A program made the position numbers and the translations under genes. Positions 24,201 to 31,590 of a stretch of 64,000 nt of DNA are shown in pieces. The notes under the pieces are model-generated. The model saw only the letters and a program-made list of their open reading frames with translations. It ran no database searches and was not told the origin of the DNA. The DNA is taken from the NCBI RefSeq assembly GCF_052324685.1, contig NC_135212.1:7789778-7853777 (forward strand), read 5' to 3'. Position 1 is the stretch's first letter; each line of letters begins with the position of its first letter. The DNA comes from Brachyhypopomus gauderio (taxonomy: Eukaryota; Chordata; Actinopteri; Gymnotiformes; Hypopomidae).

Positions 24201-26644
24201 ACATCATCATCTCCACACACCTACATCATCATCTCCACACCCCTACATCATCATCTCCACAGCTCTACATCATCATCTCCACACACCTACATCATCATCT
24301 CCACACCCTACACCATCATCTCCACACCCCTACATCATCATCTCCACACCTACATCATCATCTCCACACATCTACACCCCCATCTCAACACACCTACATC
24401 ATCTCCACACCCCTACACCATCATCTCCACACACCTACATCATCATCTCCACACCCCTACACCATCATCTCCACACCCTACATCATCATCTCCACACATC
24501 TACACCCCCATCTCAACACACCTACATCATCTCCACACCCCTACACCCCCATCTCCACACACCTACATCATCATCTCCACACACCTACATCATCATCTCC
24601 ACACCCTACACCAGGTATCACCAAATGGCGGACCGCGGTCCGGATCCGGACCCGAACGCCATCCTGTCCGGACCCAATCACATTCCTGATTAACTGGATA
24701 CGGACCCAAATGCCAAAAAAATTTTAACGGGAGACTATATTTTAAACCGGAGAATTTATTTTCAGACGAGTGTTACGTTCGCCCCCGCTCAACAACTTTC
24801 GTTCGCCACCGCGGACCCGGACCTAAGGTCTGAGCTATCTGCCAAAAATGGACCGCGGAAAGATTTAATTGATTACCCCTGCCCTACACCATCATCTCCA
24901 CACCCTACATCATCATCTCCACACCCTACATCATCATCTCCACACATCTACACCCCCATCTCAACACACCTACATCATCTCCACACCCCTACACCCCCAT
25001 CTCCACACACCTACATCATCATCTCCACACCCCTACACTATCATCTCCACACCCTACATCATCATCTCCACACATATACACCCCCATCTCAACACACCTA
25101 CATCATCTCCACACCCCTACACCCCCATCTCCACACACCTACATCATCATCTCCACACCCCTACGCCATCATCTCCAGACCCCTACACCCCCATCTCCAC
25201 ACACCTACATCATCATCTCCACACCCCTACGCCATCATCTCCACACCCCTACACCATCATCTCCACACACCTACATCATCATCTCCACACCCCTACACCA
25301 TCATCTCCACACCCCTACACCATCATCTCCACACCCCTACACCATCATCTCCACACACCTACATCATCATCTCCACACCCCTACACCATCATCTCCACAC
25401 CCCTACATCATCATCTCCACACCCCTACACCATCATCTCCACACACCTACATCATCATCTCCACACCCCTACATCGACATCTCCACACACCTACATCATC
25501 ATCTCCACACACCTACACCATCATCTCCACACACCTACATCATCATTTCCACACACCTACATCATCATCTCCACACCCCTACACCATCATCTCCACACCC
25601 CTACACCATCATCTCCACACACCTACATCATCATCTCCACACCCCTACACCATCATCTCCAGACCCCTACACCCCCATCTCCACACACCTACATCATCAT
25701 CTCCACACACCTACACCATCATCTCCACACACCTACATCATCATCTCCACACCCCTACACCATCATCTCCACACACCTACATCATCATCTCCACACATCT
25801 ACATCATCATCTCCACACACCTACATCATCATCTCCACACACCTACATCATCATCTCCACACACCTACACCATCATCTCCACACACCTACACCATCATCT
25901 CCACACCCCTACATCATCATCTCCACACCTACATCATCATCTCCACACCCCTACACCATCATCTCCACACACCTACATCATCATCTCCACACACCTACAT
26001 CATCATCTCCACAGCTCTACACCACCATCTCCACACCCCTACATCATCATCTCCAGACCCCTAAACCATGTGATGGTCATGTGATGTGATGGTCATGTGA
26101 TGGTCATATGATGTGATGGTCATGTGATGTGATGGTCATGTGATATAATGGTCATGTTGTAAACACTTGTTGTGCATGTTTCCCACCCTAGATGTCCACA
26201 GCTTGAGGCCCAAGTACTTCAAAGATTACGAGGATTCTTTAGGTTAGTACAGATAATCTACTGATCACTGTATATCTACTGAACTGTGTATATCTACTGA
26301 ACAGTGTATATGTACTCAACACTGTATATCTACTGAACAGTGTATATCTACTGAATGGTGTATATTTACTCAACGGTGTATATTTACTCAACGGTGTATA
26401 TCTACTGAACGGTGTATATATACTGAGAGGTGTATATCTACTAAACGGTGTATATCTATTGAACGGTGTATATCTACTGAGTGGTGTATATCTACTGAAC
26501 GGTGTATATATACTGAGAGGTGTATATCTACTGAGCGGTATATATCTACTGAACTCTCAGGGCGTAACCCAGAGCAACGTGTGATAGATACTCTGCAATC
26601 TCTTCTAAACAGGAAGTAACTCCAACAATGCTGTGGGGAGCTGA
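15521..26644 (+). CDS. wfdc1: WFDC1 (WAP four-disulfide core domain protein 1), six exons
   Basis: Exons: 15521-15637, 21993-22188, 23134-23217, 23330-23470, 26192-26242, 26613-26644. All introns are GT-AG and phases agree, giving 206 residues (human ~220). WFDC1/ps20 is a secreted WAP-domain protein with growth-inhibitory and protease-inhibitor-like roles. Exon 1 encodes a signal peptide with hydrophobic core LLGWAVLVCLLL. Exon 2 carries the WAP domain from DRCPPPP to YACLES, with all eight cysteines. Exon 3 encodes the family-specific WLVPPKPRWLGGNGWLLDGP. Exon 4 has four further cysteines (EACSTTEDG, LHCPTGYEC, RGQC). Exon 5 gives DVHSLRPKYFKDYEDSL and exon 6 GSNSNNAVGS then TGA. Introns 2 and 4 are full of repeats; intron 4 is almost wholly minisatellite. 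Exon 1 and the extreme C-terminus are the least certain parts. Exons 2-5 are unmistakable. Confidence 0.93.
15638..16685. other. WFDC1 intron 1, no element recognised
   Basis: First kilobase of intron 1 after the donor AAG|GTGAGG. It holds a small triplication ('acctcagtctggacgttttg', 16530-16600) and nothing else I can identify. Confidence 0.6.
16686..17033. mobile_element. Palindromic MITE with TTCGAAATAG termini, 348 bp
   Basis: The left end 'cggctgtgttcgaaatag' continues 'cctactacatact'; the right end is its inverse ('agtatgtagtagtctatttc' then 'gaacagagccc'), so about 30 bp at each end pair with few mismatches. The interior repeats 'cagtatgcagtat' words. No transposase and no certain target duplication, so the superfamily is open. 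A diverged relative lies at 13887-14455. Confidence 0.8.
17034..17974. other. WFDC1 intron 1; poly-C run and a short repeat
   Basis: Holds a 33-bp poly-C (17336-17368) and three copies of a ~37-bp unit containing 'attcacagcacacgtgcgtc' (17701-17800). Nothing else was recognised. Confidence 0.7.
17336..17368. repeat. Poly-C homopolymer
   Basis: A run of 33 C residues, length uncertain because of homopolymer error. Confidence 0.95.
17975..18028. repeat. 30-bp minisatellite, left part
   Basis: Unit 'ctaggtgtaggggtaggtct' plus 'gggtttaagt', about two copies before the array is interrupted by a MITE. The rest is at 18984-19240. Confidence 0.9.
18444..18636 (+). mobile_element. tRNA-derived SINE nested in the MITE
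   Basis: Head GGGCAGTCATGGCCTGGTGG with B box GGGTTCGATTCCCAG, then 'gactgaggtgcccctgagca', and a 3' tail 'ctctggataagggcgtctgc' plus 'caaatgccataaat', as in common fish SINEs. Confidence 0.88.
18640..18763 (-). mobile_element. Second tRNA-derived SINE (head only), opposite strand
   Basis: On the minus strand it begins GGGCAGCGGTAGCTCAGTGG, a textbook tRNA A box (TAGCTCAGTGG), with a B box in GAGTTTGAATCC. It abuts the previous SINE tail to tail. Only ~124 bp is present, so it is 3'-truncated. Confidence 0.82.
18984..19240. repeat. 30-bp minisatellite, right part
   Basis: About 8.5 copies of the unit 'gtgtaggggtaggtctgggt' plus 'ttaagtctag'. A unit of 30 (multiple of 3) keeps frames open on both strands, yielding spurious Gly/Leu/Val and Pro/Arg repeats. 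Confidence 0.95.
19241..20021. other. WFDC1 intron 1, no element recognised
   Basis: AT-rich unique sequence with short frames only. Confidence 0.5.
20022..20370. repeat. 21-bp minisatellite (CCCTGTAGTCACTCCTCCCAG)
   Basis: About 16 copies alternating CCCTGTAGTCACTCC and ACCTGTAGTCACACC variants. Its length of 21 keeps both strands open (Thr-Pro-Pro-Ser-Pro-Val-Val on +; Thr-Gly-Leu-Gly-Gly-Val on -). The collagen-like look is an artefact. Confidence 0.95.
20371..21237. other. WFDC1 intron 1; CA-rich stretch only
   Basis: Contains CA-rich sequence at 20717-20785; the rest is unremarkable. Confidence 0.55.
21238..21287. repeat. (CA)n microsatellite
   Basis: About 23 CA units. Confidence 0.95.
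21388..21560. repeat. 36-bp minisatellite, ~4.5 copies
   Basis: Unit 'cacacatgcagtcagacaga' followed by 'catgtatcgacagt'. Copies are nearly identical. Confidence 0.9.
21561..21992. other. End of WFDC1 intron 1
   Basis: No repeat or gene feature beyond the intron-2 side acceptor 'cattgccag' at 21984-21992. Confidence 0.6.
22189..22720. other. WFDC1 intron 2, first part
   Basis: Holds a small array based on 'cagagacatacagagatgta' (22304-22376). Nothing else was identified. Confidence 0.6.
22721..23062. repeat. Degenerate TAGTACTCT-rich repeat in WFDC1 intron 2
   Basis: Irregular repetition of 'tagtactct', 'attactctagtac' and 'ctctttagtagtactc' for ~340 bp, ending ~70 bp before exon 3. Confidence 0.8.
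23496..24611. repeat. 21-22-bp minisatellite in WFDC1 intron 4, left part
   Basis: Unit 'catcatctccacacccctac' plus A/AC, with CATC/CACC/CCCC and CCC/CAC variants, about 52 copies. It begins 26 bp after the exon 4 donor and is interrupted at 24612 by a hAT element. Open plus-strand frames (His-Leu-His-Thr-Pro-Thr repeats) are spurious. Confidence 0.95.
24612..24881. mobile_element. 270-bp non-autonomous hAT in the WFDC1 intron 4 array
   Basis: Left end CAGGTATCACCAAATGGCGG; right end read inward CAGGGGTAATCAATTAAATC; both share CAGG and subterminal CCGCGGTCC blocks. The octamer CCCTACAC flanks both sides (24604-24611, 24882-24889). Deleting the element and one octamer restores an uninterrupted array unit, so this is a genuine 8-bp target duplication. 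The octamer fits nnnTAnnn, described for Buster-type hATs. It is too short to encode transposase. Confidence 0.9.
24882..26068. repeat. 21-22-bp minisatellite in WFDC1 intron 4, right part
   Basis: Same unit as 23496-24611, ~56 copies. Together the two parts make up about 85% of intron 4. Confidence 0.95.
26075..26155. repeat. Short array of 'tgatggtcatgtgatg'
   Basis: About five imperfect copies between the main array and the exon 5 acceptor. Confidence 0.85.
26262..26560. repeat. 18-bp minisatellite in WFDC1 intron 5
   Basis: About 16 copies of 'tatatctactgaacggtg' with variants fill nearly all of the 370-bp intron between exons 5 and 6. Confidence 0.92.
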
Positions 26645-26719
26645 AAAATATCCCAGACACTTCAGCTAACAGGTACTACACAAATATGATGGTGTAGCTG
26701 AGAAACCCTGATAGTATTT

Positions 26720-28400
26720 ATAACACCCCTATACAGCCTGTTTATAATGACACCCCTATACTGCCTGTTCATTATGACACCCCTATACAGTCTGTTCATA
26801 ATGACACCCATATACAGTCTGTTCATTATGACACCCCTATACAGGCTGTTCACAAAGACACCCCTATACAGTCTGTTCATTATGACACCCCTATACAGGA
26901 TGTTCATAAAGACACTCCTATACAGTCTGTTCATTATGAAACCCCTATACAGTGTGTTCATTATGACACCCCTATACAGTCTGTTAATTATGACACCCCT
27001 ATACAGTCTGTTAATTATGACACCCCTATACAGCCTGTTCATAATGACAACCCTATACAGTCTGTTCATAATTACAACCCTATACAGTCTGTTCATAATG
27101 ACACCCATATACAGTCTGTTCATTATGATACCCCTATACAGGCTGTTCACAAAGACACCCCTATACAGTCTGTTCATTATGACACCCCTATACAGGATGT
27201 TCATAAAGACACTCCTATACAGTCTGTTCATTATGAAACCCCTATACAGTGTGTTCATTATGACACCCCTATACAGTCTGTTAATTATGACACCCCTATA
27301 CAGTCTGTTAATTATGACACCCCTATACAGCCTGTTCATAATGACAACCCTATACAGTCTGTTCATTATGACACCCCTATACAGTCTGTTCATTATGACA
27401 CCCCTATACAGCCTGTTCATAATGTCACCCCTATACAGCCTGTTCATTATGACACCGCTATACAGCCTGTTCATTATGACACCCCTATACAACCTGTTCA
27501 TAATGACACCCCTATACAGCCTGTTCATTATGACACCCCTATACAGTCTGTTCATAATGACACCCCTATACAGTCTGTTCATTATGACACCCCTATACAG
27601 TCTGTTCATTATGACACCCCTATACAGTCTGTTCATTGACACCCCTATACAGTCTGTTCATTATGACACCCCTATACAGTCTGTTCATAATGTCACCCCT
27701 ATACTGCCTGTTCATTATGACACCCCTATACAGCCTGTTCATTATGACACCCCTATACAGCCTGTTCATTATGACACCCCTATACAGCCTGTTCATAATG
27801 ACAACCCTATACAGTCTGTTAATTATGACACCCCTATACAGTCTGTTCATAATGACATCCCTATACAGCCTGTTCATAATGACAACCCTATACAGTCTGT
27901 TCATTATGACACCCCTATACAGTCTGTTCATTGACACCCCTATACAGGCTGTTCATTATGACACCCCTATACAGTCTGTTCATAATGGCACCCCTATACA
28001 GTCTGTTCATTATGACACCCCTATACGGTTTGTTCATTGACACCCCTATACAGTCTGTTCATTATGACACCCCTATACAGCCTGTTTATGAGACCCCTAT
28101 ACAGTCTGTTCATTATGACACCCCTATACAGTCTGTTAATTGACACCCCTATACAGTCTGTTCATAATGACACCCCTATACAGCCTGTTCATTATGACAC
28201 CCCTATACAGCCTGTTCATTATGACACCCCTATACAGCCTGTTCATTATGACACCCCTATACAGCCTGTTCATTATGACACCCCTATACAGTCTGTTCAT
28301 AATGACACCCATATACAGCCTGTTCATTATGACACACCTATACAATGTGTTCATAATGACACCCCTATACAGTCTGTTCATTATGACACCCCTATACTGC
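26720..28400. repeat. 27-bp minisatellite with higher-order structure, ~62 copies
   Basis: Unit 'acccctatacagtctgttca' plus 'ttatgac', starting ~75 bp after the WFDC1 stop. An 11-unit block (~297 bp) that includes the variants 'ggctgttcacaaagac', 'ggatgttcataaagac' and 'gtgtgttcattatg' at about 26840-27060 recurs in the same order at about 27140-27360, a higher-order repeat. A multiple-of-3 unit keeps frames open on both strands for up to 395 codons; these are not genes. Confidence 0.96.
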
Positions 28401-28439
28401 TGTGAGAGCTTCACAACTCTCTGCAGTTAACACCATAGA

Positions 28440-28833
28440 CAGGACGGTGGAGATCAGTGATGAATGTAGTGATCACTGTGGAGATCAGTGATGAATGTAG
28501 TGATCACTGGAGAACAGTGATGAATGTAGTGATCACTGGATATCAGTGATGAATGTAGTGATCACTGTGGAGATCAGTGATGAATGTAGGGATCACTGTG
28601 GAGATCAGTGATGAATGTAGTGATCACTGGAGATCAGTGATGAATGTAGTGATCACTGGAGATCAGTGATGAATGTAGTGATCACTGGATATCAGTGATG
28701 AATGTAGTGATCACTGGAGATCAGTGATGAATGTAATGATCACTGGATATCAGTGATGAATGTAGTGATCACTGGATATCAGTGATGAATGTAGTGATCA
28801 CTGGAGATCAGTGATGAATGTAGTGATCAACGC
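28440..28833. repeat. 29-32-bp minisatellite with internal palindrome
   Basis: About 13 copies of 'gatcagtgatgaatgtagtg' plus 'atcactgg(tgga)'. Each unit contains the 10-bp self-palindrome AGTGATCACT. Confidence 0.93.
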
Positions 28834-28979
28834 AGGTACTCTTTTCTTCTGTAGGTGACCTCATGACCTCTGTGACCCTGCTGGCACTTTTCAGCATAAC
28901 TTGGATTCAGTGACAACCAGATCCGCACACACCCCCTACCAGAGCCGGAGTGGCTAATCGGGAGGTTCGGGAGGACAAC
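28834..28979. other. Short unique spacer
   Basis: Unique sequence between arrays. It has an acceptor-like 'cttttcttctgtag' at ~28842-28855, but no coding continuation was recognised. Confidence 0.4.
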
Positions 28980-29160
28980 CTCTACACCCGCACACACCCC
29001 TACACCCCCCTACACCTGCACCCCCTACTCCCGCACACCTCTACACCCACACAACCCCTTCACCTGCACCCCTTACACCCGCACACAACCTCTACACCCA
29101 CACAACCCCTACACCTGCACCCCCTACACCTGCACACCTACACCCACATAACCCCTACAC
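28980..29160. repeat. C-rich minisatellite (CCCCTACACC), left part
   Basis: Irregular units of 'cccctacacctgcac' and 'ctacacccacacaa', interrupted at 29161 by a hAT element and resuming at 29555. Confidence 0.92.
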
Positions 29161-29554
29161 CAGGGGTGCCCACAGTTTTCAGCTTGCGAGCTACTTATAA
29201 GATGACCCAGTCAGAAAGATCTACGTAATTTGTTGAGCGGGGGGGGGGGGGGGGGATGGGGTGTGGCGAACGTAATTTGTTGAGTGGATTGCAGATTGGC
29301 TGCCGTGAATGTCAATCAAAATACAACCGTCAGTGCAGATGTGCGATTCATCTACTACTATTTTATGTGACGCGATCTACGCACATTCCTTCGCGATCGA
29401 CCGACAGTTCCTTCAGGTGTAGGGGTTGTGTGGGTGTAGGTGTTGTGTGTGGGTGTAGGGGATGCAGGTGTAGGGGTTGTGTGGGTGTAGGGGATGCAGG
29501 TGTAGGGGTTGTGTGGGTGTAGGTCGATCGCGATCGACGTAATGAGCACCCCTG
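29161..29554. mobile_element. 394-bp hAT element with internal minisatellite, in a C-rich array
   Basis: Left end CAGGGGTGCCCACAGTTTTC; right end read inward CAGGGGTGCTCATTACGTCG; the first nine bases are identical. CCCTACAC flanks both sides (29153-29160, 29555-29562), and removal of the element plus one octamer restores the array, so it is an 8-bp target duplication (nnnTAnnn type). Both ends carry CGATCGCGATCGAC-like palindromes. A G run (29239-29254) and a 108-bp minisatellite lie inside. No transposase frame. Confidence 0.9.
29415..29522. repeat. Minisatellite inside the hAT, inverse of the surrounding array
   Basis: Copies of 'ggtgtaggggttgtgtgggt' and 'gtaggggatgca' are the reverse complement of the flanking array units ('acccacacaacccctacacc'). 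The hAT therefore contains host-type satellite in opposite orientation, bounded by 'cgatcgaccgacag' and 'ggtcgatcgcgatc'. Confidence 0.85.
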
Positions 29555-30095
29555 CCCTACACCTGCACCCCCTACACCCACATACAACCCCTACACCTGC
29601 ACACCTACACCCACACAACCCCTACACATGCACACCTACACCCACACAACCCCTACACCTGCATCCCCTATACCCACACACAACACCTACACCCACACAA
29701 CCCCTACACCTGCATCCCCTACACCCACACAACCCCTACACCTGCATCCCCTACACCCACACACAACACCTAAACCCACACAACCCCTACACCTGCATCC
29801 CCTACACCCACACAACCCCTACACCTGCACACCTACACCCACACAACCCCTACACCTGCACACCTACACAACCCCTACACCTGCACCCCCTACACCCACA
29901 CACAACCCCTACACCTGCACCCCCTACACCCACACAACCCCTACACCTGCACCCCCTACACCCACAAACAACCCCTACACCTGCACACCTACACCCACAC
30001 AATCCCTACACCTGCACACCTACACCCACACAACCCCTACACCTGCACACCTACACCCACACAACCCCTACACCTGCACACCTACACCCACACAC
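29555..30095. repeat. C-rich minisatellite (CCCCTACACC), right part
   Basis: Units of 31-36 bp such as 'aacccctacacctgcacacc' plus 'tacacccacac'. Same family as 28980-29160. Confidence 0.93.
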
Positions 30096-30776
30096 GGACC
30101 TTAACTGGCTGCTCAAACTCGCTGCTCTGCACTTTTGTGCTGTAAGACAGGGAAGAAATGTCACCATGGCCTCATCCAGCAGCTCACAACATACTGCAGT
30201 GTGGCCACTTCTGCACTACATCCTTCTTCTAGTTTCCCAAACAGGAAGTATATACTCACAGAGGTCATTACTTTCAACATTATGGTGATATTACTGATTC
30301 TGTATTATATTTTAGAGATATTTAACATGAATAATGAGCAGCATAGCAAACATACTTTATAAGTCCTGCTCTGCTGACACCAGAAACCATGCAGTCTGCA
30401 CACTGTAAGGATTTTCAGTTTTCTGGATCACAGGACACCACACACACACCCAGACAGTATACTGCATCCAAACACACGTATATCAGTATACTGCAAATAC
30501 ACACCTATCATGAGTATGTATCCTAGTCTCACACACCCCAAAACACTATCCAAACAGCTCCACATACACCCACCCTCTTATGCTAACCCTATGATGGTGT
30601 GCTGGTGTACATGACGTGCACTACATGATACAGGCTCTACCCTCCCCCAGCCTGAAAGAACAAGACTCCTACAATAAACAAAATCAAAACACACACCCAC
30701 TGCATTTTTATTGTGTATCACCAATAAAAATATATCAAGACCTTTTTCTGCGGTCTACCATTGAGATATATTTATT

Positions 30777-30783
<7 letters not shown>
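30096..30783. other. No feature recognised
   Basis: Intergenic sequence between the convergent WFDC1 and UTP4 genes. Short open frames have no recognisable domain. Confidence 0.5.

Positions 30784-30835
<52 letters not shown>
30784..30835. repeat. (TA)n microsatellite
   Basis: About 25 TA dinucleotides, capable of cruciform extrusion. Confidence 0.95.
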
Positions 30836-30839
<4 letters not shown>

Positions 30840-31100
30840 AAGATTATTCATTTAATCTGAATCTATAACGCCTACTCTGGAGTGAATCTGGACTGAATTT
30901 AGTCTTATCGGCAGGGTACGGTGGGTAAATGGGTGAAGAGTCACACAGGGGTTTGTGTTTAGTAAATGTGTGTTTGGTAAACTCAAGTTACACAGGAGGT
31001 GGGGGAGATGCATCTTTGCATGGCACAATCCCAGACATCATAAACTACTGTACCGGTCCACAGTAGAACCGGGCACTGTTCAAACATCCCTGTACAATTG

Positions 31101-31255
31101 TGGACCACCCACAGTCTCCCTGTGTTGCTCAAGACCACCCACAGTCTCCCTGTGTTGCTCAAGACCACCCACAGTCTCCCTGTGTTGCTCAAGACCACCC
31201 ACAGTCTCCCTGTGTTGCTCAAGACCACCCACAGTCTCCCTGTGTTGCTCAAGGC
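31101..31255. repeat. 30-bp minisatellite, five essentially identical copies
   Basis: Unit 'gaccacccacagtctccctg' plus 'tgttgctcaa', repeated without mismatch except at the ends. This indicates a very recent expansion. A multiple of 3, so several frames stay open. Confidence 0.95.
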
Positions 31256-31484
31256 TCCACCTGTGCTGTACATTCTGCGGTCAAGTTTTAAAACATCATA
31301 TTAGTCAGACTGTGTAGTAATGTTTTACAGGAGTACCCCATCAGTCATTTTATTACCATTACCTTTTACTGAACACTGAAGTTGTGTGGAGTCCTTGCCC
31401 TGTCCCATTAACACGACCAGCTGAACGAAAGACCAATTACCAAGACAAAACAAACACCATGCTGCATGTTACAGTAAATTTATA

Positions 31485-31490
31485 TTTATT
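31485..31490 (-). other. Candidate UTP4 polyadenylation signal AATAAA
   Basis: On the minus strand AATAAA occurs about 100 nt after the UTP4 stop codon, followed by T/G-rich sequence further on. Placement is as expected for a short 3' UTR. Confidence 0.5.
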
Positions 31491-31554
31491 ACTGTATCAA
31501 ATAGTTTCTGCAAAGCATAGAAAGGAGTAGGCTAACAATATCTCACTCACTCAG

Positions 31555-31558
<4 letters not shown>

Positions 31559-31588
<30 letters not shown>
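31559..31588. repeat. (CA)n microsatellite at the UTP4 stop
   Basis: About 15 CA units lie immediately after the UTP4 stop codon, so the 3' UTR begins with (GT)n in the mRNA sense. Confidence 0.95.

Positions 31589-31590
<2 letters not shown>

Noticed and set aside
23368..26089. 400-446 codon His/Thr/Pro/Ser-rich frames
   Set aside because: Entirely the intron 4 minisatellite of WFDC1; true exon 4 ends at a donor at 23470/23471.
26662..28430. Long repetitive frames on both strands (up to 395 codons)
   Set aside because: The 27-bp unit is a multiple of three without stops; both strands are open, which argues against coding.
28440..28833. CRISPR-like repetition
   Set aside because: Units are tandem with no unique spacers, and the genome is vertebrate.
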